Positions 1 to 4,799 of a DNA stretch of 5,391 nt are shown here, in pieces; position 1 is the first letter of the stretch; every line of letters starts with the position of its first letter. The notes under the pieces are model-generated. The model did not search any database. It had not been told where the DNA came from and worked only from the letters and a program-made list of their open reading frames with translations. Source of the DNA: an uncultured Micrococcales bacterium (GTDB lineage: Bacteria > Actinomycetota > Actinomycetes > Actinomycetales > Microbacteriaceae); assembly GCA_913062665.1 (NCBI GenBank), contig CAJXVY010000038.1, positions 1 to 5,391 on the forward strand, written 5' to 3'. The translations under genes were made by a program, and so were the position numbers.

Positions 1-63
1 TATTTGGACCCAGAAGCGGCTGAGGCTGGAGCTGCCAGCGTTGCCAATCAGGGGAAAGCTTAG
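1..63 (+). CDS. gpmA: 2,3-bisphosphoglycerate-dependent phosphoglycerate mutase, C-terminal end (partial)
   Basis: Only the last 20 codons and the TAG stop are present; the gene enters from the left edge. The peptide begins YLDPEAAEAGAAS and ends VANQGKA. From memory this matches the alanine-rich tail of actinobacterial GpmA/Gpm1, which interconverts 3- and 2-phosphoglycerate in glycolysis. No catalytic residue is in view, so the call rests on this tail and on context: in Mycobacterium tuberculosis gpm1 lies directly upstream of senX3-regX3, and that pair follows here after one inserted gene. The stop codon overlaps the convergent phoU stop by sharing bases 60-63. The peptide match is good but short, so another protein with a similar tail cannot be excluded. 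Confidence 0.75.
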   Translation, partial: YLDPEAAEAGAASVANQGKA

Positions 64-707
64 TTTTCGGTCCAGTCGCCGGTGTTTAGATAGCGAACCT
101 TGTCGGAGATATCCACCACGTGGTCGGCGAAGCGCTCGAAGTAGCGAGAAGCTAAGGTGACATCGACTGTGAACATGGCGTTTTCTTTCCAGTCATCCGC
201 CAAGACAATGTCGAACACCTGCTTGTGAAGGCGATCAACCTCATCGTCAGCTGCGCCAATCTGCGAAGCCTCGTCCAAACTGGTGTTTTTCAATAGCTCG
301 ACGCAACGCTCGGCCAGGTCAATATCAAGTTCGCTCATTTTTTCAAATACAGGTCGAACTACTTCGGGGATCGCGCTTCCTGGGTAGCGGAACCTGGCGA
401 TTGCAGCAATGTGTCCGGCTAGTCCTCCCATGCGCTCCAAGGATGCACTCATGCGAAGAGCGCTAACAAGAATTCTCAGGTCTCTTGCCACCGGTGCTTG
501 GGTCGCCAGGACCTTGATTACAAGCTCGTCCAGCTCAAGCGCGTGAGCCTCGTTGGCATCAGCTTTCTCGATTGCCTGGTCGGCAAGAGCAACATCGCTT
601 GTCAAAAAAGCCTTACTTGCAAGCTTCATGGTCTCTGAAGCCTCGCTGGCAATTGTCACCAGTCGCTCTTGAACCTCTGACAGCTCTTGCTGGAACACCT
701 CGCGCAT
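60..707 (-). CDS. phoU: PhoU family phosphate signalling regulator (PhoY-like)
   Basis: This 215-residue protein has the usual PhoU length: two similar three-helix repeats, all helical, cytoplasmic and without a signal peptide. Repeat one carries LRILVSALRMSASLERMGG (77-95). Repeat two carries RYFERFADHVVDISDKV (188-204), the conserved second metal-binding helix. The first metal motif reads ERMGG where many PhoU proteins have ERxGD; as I recall, M. tuberculosis PhoY2 is also altered at that spot. PhoU proteins link phosphate uptake through the Pst transporter to the sensor kinase and keep the kinase inactive when phosphate is plentiful. Divergence from senX3 fits that role, although no pst genes are in the window. 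The ATG at 705-707 is preceded by AGGAG (713-717 on the forward strand) with a 5-base spacer, which fixes the start. The stop interlocks with that of gpmA. Confidence 0.93.
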   Translation of the reverse strand: MREVFQQELSEVQERLVTIASEASETMKLASKAFLTSDVALADQAIEKADANEAHALELDELVIKVLATQAPVARDLRILVSALRMSASLERMGGLAGHIAAIARFRYPGSAIPEVVRPVFEKMSELDIDLAERCVELLKNTSLDEASQIGAADDEVDRLHKQVFDIVLADDWKENAMFTVDVTLASRYFERFADHVVDISDKVRYLNTGDWTEN

Positions 708-732
708 TTTTTCTCCTATTTTTTGTGCTCAC

Positions 733-745
733 CTGACACTGTCAG
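733..745. promoter_or_regulatory. Perfect 13-bp palindrome in the phoU leader, possible operator
   Basis: CTGACACTGTCAG is two perfect 6-base arms around a single central C. It lies between the PHO-box-like repeats (751-794) and the phoU ribosome-binding site, about 25-38 bases upstream of the phoU start codon. A short symmetric site in a promoter region is what a dimeric regulator would bind. No binding protein can be named from the sequence. A 13-bp palindrome can also occur by chance in a kilobase-scale region. Confidence 0.3.
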
Positions 746-750
746 TGCTT

Positions 751-794
751 GGTAAACACAAGCTGAACATTTCCGAAACTACTACGAAATAGCC
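751..794 (-). promoter_or_regulatory. PHO-box-like array of four 11-bp repeats (candidate RegX3 site)
   Basis: Four consecutive 11-base units begin at 751, 762, 773 and 784. Their first seven bases read GGTAAAC, GCTGAAC, CCGAAAC and ACGAAAT. Positions 5 and 6 are A in all four, and position 7 is C in three. On the minus strand the two units nearest phoU read GTTTACC and GTTCAGC, each one mismatch from GTTCACC, the core of the actinobacterial PHO box bound by PhoP/RegX3-type regulators. The 11-bp period is one helical turn, as in known Pho boxes. The placement between phoU and senX3, and the orientation toward phoU, make RegX3 the natural candidate. The outer two units are weak, so the functional site may be only 751-772. 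Confidence 0.42.
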
Positions 795-852
795 ACATTC
801 CTGGGATTTCAATAGGGATAGTGTTTGCCCAGGTAAGGATATTGTTAATAAG

Positions 853-1986
853 GTGAACACTACAGAACAGATTGCGGTCGTTTTACTTGCGGCCTTTTTG
901 GTGCTCGGCTTAGTTGCCGGAATCGCCGCAATTCGTCGTTCACAAATTAAGTCAACATCCGGTGTAAACGTCTTTGAAGAGGTTGCTGCCGAAATTGTTG
1001 ACCGTATCGCCAACGCCGGGGTTGTTCTGAACGGGAGTAATCAGGTTTTGCGCTACTCACCCGGAGCGCAAGTCTTTGGACTAATCCAGAATCGTCATCT
1101 AATTCACTCCGCTCTAGTGAATCTGGTTGACGAGGCTCGAGAAAAGCAAGATGTAATCGAGCGCGATGTTGAAATTGAATCCGGAGCAAGAAAAAACCCA
1201 ATTTGGCTGAGAGCCAGAGCCGCCCATTTTGGTCGGGATCTTGTAATTTTGCTGGTTGATGACAGGACCGAATCAAAACGTCTGGAGGAGACCAGAAGGG
1301 ACTTTGTTGCCAATGTTTCACATGAGCTCAAAACACCGATAGGTGCAATAAGTCTTTTGGCTGAGGCCATTGAGGACTCAATTGACGACACTGAGACTGC
1401 CAAAAAGTTTGCCAAAAACCTCTCCAAAGAATCTCATCGGCTGTCAAACCTTGTTCAAGAGGTTATTCAGTTATCCAAGATGCAGTCAGGCCCCATCTTG
1501 GAAAACGCAATTGAGATGGATCTGCGACAGGTGGTCACCGATGCAGTCGAGAGAAATCAAACCCTTGCTGAACAACACGGAATCAAGGTGATGGCGGATA
1601 CCAATGAAAGCGTTTATGTCAAAGGCGACTACGACATGCTGACAACTGCCCTTCGAAACCTGGTTGAAAATGCGATTGTCTACTCAGACGCAGGTTCTCA
1701 GGTTGGGGTTGGCATCAAGCGGATTGGCAACACAGCCGAGATCAGTGTTGCTGACAGTGGCAGGGGAATATCCGAGGACGAGCAGGAACGGATATTTGAA
1801 AGATTTTATCGAGTGGATCCATCTAGGTCTCGAGAGACCGGGGGCACTGGACTGGGATTGAGTATTGTCAAGCACGCAGCTCAAAACCACAACGGTGAGG
1901 TGAAGCTATTCAGCCGCTTAGGTGTTGGGTCAACCTTCACCCTGCGGATTCCAGCAATCGATAAACAGATCGGAGTTGACGCATGA
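853..1986 (+). CDS. senX3: SenX3-type phosphate-responsive sensor histidine kinase
   Basis: This 377-residue membrane histidine kinase has one evident hydrophobic segment (about residues 7-27) followed by RR. A PAS-like domain (about 44-138) comes next, including LRYSPGAQVFGL. The dimerisation and phosphoacceptor domain contains FVANVSHELKTP with His157. The ATPase domain (about 255-370) shows the N box (RNLVENA, Asn273), the G1 box DSGRGI (Asp301), the F box FERFYRVD and the G2 box GGTGLGLSIVK. There is no HAMP domain and no sizeable extracytoplasmic loop, as expected for SenX3, which is thought to read phosphate status through Pst/PhoU rather than a ligand outside the cell. The start is GTG at 853; the nearest purine-rich site, AAGGA at 835-839, is 13 bases away, which is long. 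The stop overlaps the regX3 start as ATGA, so the two genes are translationally coupled. Confidence 0.93.
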   Translation: MNTTEQIAVVLLAAFLVLGLVAGIAAIRRSQIKSTSGVNVFEEVAAEIVDRIANAGVVLNGSNQVLRYSPGAQVFGLIQNRHLIHSALVNLVDEAREKQDVIERDVEIESGARKNPIWLRARAAHFGRDLVILLVDDRTESKRLEETRRDFVANVSHELKTPIGAISLLAEAIEDSIDDTETAKKFAKNLSKESHRLSNLVQEVIQLSKMQSGPILENAIEMDLRQVVTDAVERNQTLAEQHGIKVMADTNESVYVKGDYDMLTTALRNLVENAIVYSDAGSQVGVGIKRIGNTAEISVADSGRGISEDEQERIFERFYRVDPSRSRETGGTGLGLSIVKHAAQNHNGEVKLFSRLGVGSTFTLRIPAIDKQIGVDA

Positions 1987-2663
1987 CCAAGATCCTGGTT
2001 GTGGAGGACGAGGCAAACCTTAGGGAGCCTTTGGTCTACCTTTTACAAAAAGAGGGGTATGACGTGGTGGAGGCCGAAGATGGCAACACTGCGTTGACTG
2101 TTTTTGATGAGCACGGGGCGGACATGATTCTTCTAGACCTAATGCTTCCCGGCCTGAGCGGCAATGAGGTTTGCAGGGAAATCAGAAACACCTCAAATGT
2201 TCCAATAGTCATGCTTACCGCCAAGGACACTGAAATAGACAAGGTGGTTGGATTAGAAATTGGAGCTGATGACTATGTCACCAAGCCTTATTCAACCCGT
2301 GAGCTGTTAGCTCGCATGAAGGCGGTGCTGCGCCGGAAGGTGGGTCCGCTAGAGACCGCCGAGGGGCTTTTGAAAGCAGGATCTGTGGAGATGGATGTTG
2401 AAAAACACATCGTCACCGTTCACGGTGAGAAGGTTCAAATGCCTCTGAAGGAATTTGAATTACTTGAGCTGTTGATGGAAAACGTGAACCGAGTTTTGAC
2501 CCGTGGGCAAATAATTGACCGAGTTTGGGGGAGCAATTACTACGGTGACACAAAAACCCTTGATGTCCACGTAAAAAGGATTCGCTCAAAGATTGAAGAT
2601 GATCCCTCAAGGCCCAGGCACCTAATGACGGTCAGAGGTTTGGGCTATAAGTTTGAGGCTTAG
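1983..2663 (+). CDS. regX3: RegX3-type OmpR/PhoB family response regulator
   Basis: This is a 226-residue DNA-binding response regulator, the normal length for the family. The receiver domain (1-118) has acidic residues Glu8 and Asp9, phosphoacceptor Asp52 in LLDLMLPG, Thr79 in VMLTA and Lys101 in VTKPY. The winged-helix domain (about 128-226) ends with RVWGSNYYGDTKTLDVHVKR and TVRGLGYKFEA, the recognition helix and wing of PhoB/RegX3 proteins. It is the cognate partner of the upstream kinase and is expected to activate phosphate-starvation genes. The ATG at 1983 lies inside the senX3 stop (ATGA), with GGAG at 1972-1975 and a 7-base spacer. M. tuberculosis has repeat-bearing DNA between the two genes; here they overlap. 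The TAG stop interlocks with the convergent lipoprotein gene. Confidence 0.95.
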   Translation: MTKILVVEDEANLREPLVYLLQKEGYDVVEAEDGNTALTVFDEHGADMILLDLMLPGLSGNEVCREIRNTSNVPIVMLTAKDTEIDKVVGLEIGADDYVTKPYSTRELLARMKAVLRRKVGPLETAEGLLKAGSVEMDVEKHIVTVHGEKVQMPLKEFELLELLMENVNRVLTRGQIIDRVWGSNYYGDTKTLDVHVKRIRSKIEDDPSRPRHLMTVRGLGYKFEA

Positions 2664-2667
2664 CCCA
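2641..2667. terminator. Inverted repeat over the regX3/lipoprotein gene stop codons, possible two-way terminator
   Basis: TGGGCTA (2641-2647) and TAGCCCA (2661-2667) are a perfect 7-bp inverted repeat around a 13-base loop; with a T-G wobble and one more T-A pair the stem could reach 9 bp. Both stop codons of the convergent pair fall in or beside the right arm. Because the stem is symmetric it would form in transcripts from either side, which suits a pair with no room for separate terminators. Neither flank has a T-run and the loop is long, so this is not a classical intrinsic terminator. Tail-less hairpins are reported in actinobacteria. Confidence 0.28.
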
Positions 2668-3133
2668 GAAGATCAATCATTTCCTGGTATTCCTCCAAAG
2701 AGCCATCCATCACTGGAACGAGAAGCTCTCTTGGGGTTTGGTTCTCAACCTGAATAAATATCGGGTAGAGCTGACCGGCAATCACATCTTCTGGCAGTGA
2801 TACTCGCTTCGGAGCGAATCCGTTGTATCCCATGTCAGTCTTGCCACCGGCTGGAACCTCAACAGCTGTATCGCTTCGGTTGTCGCCGCTGATAATCTGC
2901 ACGGTTACGTCTAGGTCCTCATTGCCACTGTTGACAAAGCTTCCAATCAGGGCAGCTTCCGTCTCCAAATCCAAAAGCATCATGTTGCGTGCCTTTAGCT
3001 CATCGATATCGGTTTGAAACCCATCAGATGGAGCGTATGGATCCAATGACCTAACCGGTTGCATGAATTGGCATCCGGTGGTGATTGTTACAACTAGTGT
3101 CGAGACGGCAAGGGCAGACAGAACTCGGCGCAA
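2660..3133 (-). CDS. LpqE-like secreted lipoprotein
   Basis: The start I prefer is TTG at 3131-3133, preceded by GGAGG with a 5-base spacer. It gives a 157-residue protein with a textbook lipoprotein signal: MRRV, a hydrophobic core, then TTGC with lipidated Cys21. The frame also opens from GTG at 3158-3160, but that codon has no ribosome-binding site and would put nine extra residues including two acids before the signal. The mature part is a polar linker followed by a probable beta-sandwich domain (GSFVN at 64-68, VPAGG at 93-97, LVPVMDG at 138-144). In M. tuberculosis the lipoprotein gene lpqE is divergent from carD in the same position, and the pattern of hydrophobic strands ending in VPV/VPI is similar. 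The function of LpqE is not established. It is anchored outside the cytoplasmic membrane. The family call rests mainly on synteny. Confidence 0.75.
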   Translation of the reverse strand: MRRVLSALAVSTLVVTITTGCQFMQPVRSLDPYAPSDGFQTDIDELKARNMMLLDLETEAALIGSFVNSGNEDLDVTVQIISGDNRSDTAVEVPAGGKTDMGYNGFAPKRVSLPEDVIAGQLYPIFIQVENQTPRELLVPVMDGSLEEYQEMIDLLG

Positions 3134-3138
3134 AATAT

Positions 3139-3143
3139 CCTCC
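3139..3143 (-). promoter_or_regulatory. Ribosome-binding site that sets the lipoprotein start at TTG 3133
   Basis: On the minus strand the sequence reads GGAGG, then ATATT, then TTG. This is a full Shine-Dalgarno core at ideal spacing for the TTG codon at 3133-3131. The upstream in-frame GTG at 3160 has no comparable site. A start at the TTG also gives a signal peptide of normal length and charge. Confidence 0.75.
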
Positions 3144-3161
3144 AGTGAAGTTACTCCCACC

Positions 3162-3167
3162 AGTCTA
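3162..3167 (-). promoter_or_regulatory. Candidate -10 element for the lipoprotein gene
   Basis: The minus strand reads TAGACT here, fitting the actinobacterial TANNNT -10 pattern. Transcription would begin about seven bases downstream, near 3155. That is inside the longer GTG-started frame and about 20 bases before the TTG start, which supports the shorter gene model. No good -35 hexamer is visible 16-18 bases upstream. The identical hexamer occurs on the opposite strand for carD. Confidence 0.4.
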
Positions 3168-3190
3168 GCCCAGAAGCTCTTGACCCACTG

Positions 3191-3199
3191 TGGTAGACT
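3191..3199 (+). promoter_or_regulatory. Candidate extended -10 promoter element for carD
   Basis: TGGTAGACT combines the extended-minus-10 TGn with a TANNNT hexamer (TAGACT, 3194-3199). It predicts a transcription start near 3206 and a leader of about 20 bases before the carD ATG at 3225. TTGACC at 3180-3185 looks like a -35 hexamer but is only 8 bases upstream, too close to act with this -10. The promoter would therefore depend on the extended element or on a factor such as CarD itself. Confidence 0.45.
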
Positions 3200-3224
3200 G
3201 TGACTTTGGAGTTGAGAGAAAAAT

Positions 3225-3707
3225 ATGCGTTTTGAAGTCGGCGAGACAGTAGTTTATCCCCACCACGGCGCTGCCAAAATCACCAAAATTGCTAAAAAGA
3301 CGGTGCGCGGTGAGACCAAAGAGTATTTGACCCTTATGGTCACCCAATCAGAGCTTGAGATTCAGGTGCCCAAGGAAAACGTTGAAAAAGTCGGCGTTAG
3401 GGATGTAATCGACAAAAAAGGCGTCAAAGAGGTATTCGATGTTCTGCAGGCTGAGTTTGTAGAAGAACCAACAAACTGGTCAAGAAGATACAAAGCCAAT
3501 CTTGAAAAGCTTGCAAGTGGCGATGTTGTCAAAGTCAGCGAGGTTGTCAGAGACCTATGGAGGAGAGACCAAGATCGTGGTCTTTCGGCTGGGGAGAAAA
3601 GAATGCTTGCGAAGGCTAGGCAGATATTGATTTCAGAGTTGGCACTTGCTCGCAAGACTGATGAGGAGAAGGCCAGCGCCGAACTGGACAAGGTGCTCGC
3701 GGGCTAG
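3225..3707 (+). CDS. carD: CarD/CdnL family RNA polymerase-binding transcription factor
   Basis: This 160-residue cytoplasmic protein aligns from end to end with M. tuberculosis CarD (162 residues, from memory). The N-terminal RNA polymerase-interacting domain (about 1-60) begins [15 protein letters not shown]. The C-terminal helical DNA-binding domain contains [17 protein letters not shown] with Trp85, the residue that wedges into the upstream edge of the -10 element, then [20 protein letters not shown]. CarD binds the polymerase beta subunit and stabilises open promoter complexes, notably at rRNA promoters. Two positions implicated in polymerase contact in M. tuberculosis, Arg25 and Arg47, are Lys25 and Gln47 here by ungapped count. 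The ATG at 3225 is preceded by GAGAG (3214-3218) with a 6-base spacer. The gene leads a probable operon with ispDF, 3 bases downstream. Confidence 0.97.
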   Translation: MRFEVGETVVYPHHGAAKITKIAKKTVRGETKEYLTLMVTQSELEIQVPKENVEKVGVRDVIDKKGVKEVFDVLQAEFVEEPTNWSRRYKANLEKLASGDVVKVSEVVRDLWRRDQDRGLSAGEKRMLAKARQILISELALARKTDEEKASAELDKVLAG

Positions 3708-3710
3708 AGC

Positions 3711-4790
3711 ATGAGCCTGGCAATTATCGTCGTGGCAGCAGGCCGTGGCGAAAGACTCGGAGCGGGAATTCCCAAGGCTTTAGTAACCATTGACGGAAAA
3801 ACCATTCTTGAGCATGCTTTGGATAACATCCCCGACTCAGATCAACTAATTGTTGTCGCTCCTGAAGATAATCTGGAGAGATTCAAAGAGTTATCCCCTT
3901 CGAATGCAGTAATCGTCGAGGGCGGTGAAACCAGACAACAGAGCGCCCTAAATGGACTAAAACAAACCGATGCAGAGCTGGTGTTGATTCACGATGCCGC
4001 CAGGTGCTTCACCCCGAAAGAGGTGTTTGCGAGAGTTATAGCTGCGCTGGAAAACTTTGATGCGGTCATACCCTCGGTTCCAATAACCGACACCATCAAG
4101 CAGATTGATGGCGATCGGGTTGTAGGCACCATTGACCGAAATCAGTTGGTTGCCTCACAGACTCCGCAGGGTTTCCATAGGCAGAAATTGCTATCAAGTT
4201 TTGGTGATGTTGAGGTAACCGACGAGGCAATGCTTATGGAAATCGCTGGGCACAAGGTGGGCTACGTGGATGGCGATGTTCGAAGTAAAAAAATCACAAC
4301 CCAGGATGATCTTTTCAATGACATGTTTGTTGGAACAGGTGTTGATAGCCACAAGTTTTCTGATTCAGGAACACTAATGCTTGGGACTATGGCGATAGAG
4401 GGCTATAGCAAGCTCGAGGGTCACAGTGATGGCGACGCACTCTCGCACGCGATTGTGGATGCGATGTTGGCAGCATCAAGACTTGGCGATATCGGAGGTG
4501 TCTTTGGGATTGATGAGCCTAAATTCGCAGGTGCCAGCGGTGAGTTGTTTATAAATGAAACCATGGAGCTTTTGCAGCAGGCTGGTTTTCAGGTTGTGAA
4601 TGTTTCTTGCCAGTTGGTTGCCGATAAACCAAAGATTGCGCCAATACGTAAGGAGCTGCAGTCGAAGTTGAGTGAACTGATTGGAGCACCGGTGAGCATC
4701 TTGGCCACCACCACCGACGGTCTTGGTTTTCTCAAAGATGCCAGCGGTGTGGGGGCGGTTGCAACCGCCTCATTGAAAAAAGCTAGATAG
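3711..4790 (+). CDS. ispDF: Bifunctional IspD/IspF: MEP cytidylyltransferase and MEcPP synthase
   Basis: This 359-residue protein joins two enzymes of the methylerythritol phosphate isoprenoid pathway. Residues 1 to about 206 are IspD, which makes CDP-methylerythritol from MEP and CTP. It shows the nucleotide-binding AAGRGERLGAGIPKAL (Arg15, Lys22), HDAAR (Asp95), TIDRNQL (Arg143) and KKITTQDDL. From about 208 it is IspF, which cyclises the phosphorylated product to MEcPP. It shows VGTGVDSH (zinc ligands Asp212, His214), GHSDGDALSHA (third ligand His246), LGDIGGVFG and ATTTDGLGF. The linker is almost absent and the IspD part is somewhat shorter than typical free IspD. IspE, the intervening enzyme, is not in the window. 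The ATG is 3 bases after the carD stop and lacks a well-spaced ribosome-binding site, so translation is probably coupled to carD. Confidence 0.96.
   Translation: MSLAIIVVAAGRGERLGAGIPKALVTIDGKTILEHALDNIPDSDQLIVVAPEDNLERFKELSPSNAVIVEGGETRQQSALNGLKQTDAELVLIHDAARCFTPKEVFARVIAALENFDAVIPSVPITDTIKQIDGDRVVGTIDRNQLVASQTPQGFHRQKLLSSFGDVEVTDEAMLMEIAGHKVGYVDGDVRSKKITTQDDLFNDMFVGTGVDSHKFSDSGTLMLGTMAIEGYSKLEGHSDGDALSHAIVDAMLAASRLGDIGGVFGIDEPKFAGASGELFINETMELLQQAGFQVVNVSCQLVADKPKIAPIRKELQSKLSELIGAPVSILATTTDGLGFLKDASGVGAVATASLKKAR
4754..4769 (+). other. Perfect 16-bp palindrome (RNA hairpin) near the ispDF 3' end
   Basis: GGCGGTTGCAACCGCC is fully self-complementary. As RNA it would form a 6-bp, mostly G-C stem with a TGCA loop, and a G-U pair could extend the base. 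It ends 18 bases before the ispDF stop codon and 30 bases before the cysS start. There is no following T-run, so it is not a standard terminator. A pause site, a processing site or partial attenuation between ispDF and cysS is possible. It also encodes ordinary IspF residues (GAVATA), so it may be coincidental. Confidence 0.35.
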
Positions 4791-4799
4791 GCTAGCCGC

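Noticed and set aside
54..68. Possible terminator at the gpmA/phoU junction (GAAA...TTTC followed by GG, with a short T-run at 64-67)
   Set aside because: The stem is only four A/T-rich pairs and cannot form a stable hairpin; the AAGCTT palindrome there is trivial.
819..824. TAGTGT as a -10 element for senX3
   Set aside because: It fits TANNNT, but there is no matching -35 and no second line of evidence; such a hexamer is expected often by chance.
729..1013. Minus-strand open frame of 94 codons across the phoU-senX3 spacer and senX3 5' end
   Set aside because: It overlaps the well-supported senX3 N-terminus and the regulatory spacer, has low-complexity composition and no recognisable domain; it is a shadow frame.
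947..1427. Two minus-strand open frames opposite senX3
   Set aside because: They are antisense to conserved PAS and phosphoacceptor-domain coding sequence, with no motif or ribosome-binding site to support them.
1983..1986. MIRU-type repeat expected between senX3 and regX3 by analogy with M. tuberculosis
   Set aside because: The genes overlap directly as ATGA, leaving no intergenic repeat.
2413..2428. Inverted repeat TCACCGT/ACGGTGA with a 2-base centre inside regX3, overlapping GTTCACG
   Set aside because: It resembles a Pho half-site but lies deep in conserved coding sequence, has no partner unit 11 bases away, and is explained by the codons present.
3180..3185. TTGACC as a -35 hexamer for carD
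   Set aside because: It is 8 bases from the TAGACT hexamer, far short of 16-18, and no TANNNT element lies at the right distance downstream.
3362..3691. 109-codon minus-strand frame opposite carD
   Set aside because: It is rich in Ser and Leu, as expected from the complement of a charged helical protein, and carD is unmistakable on the other strand.
4790..4797. GGCTAGCC palindrome between ispDF and cysS
   Set aside because: An 8-base palindrome without context is expected by chance and is too short for a stable hairpin.
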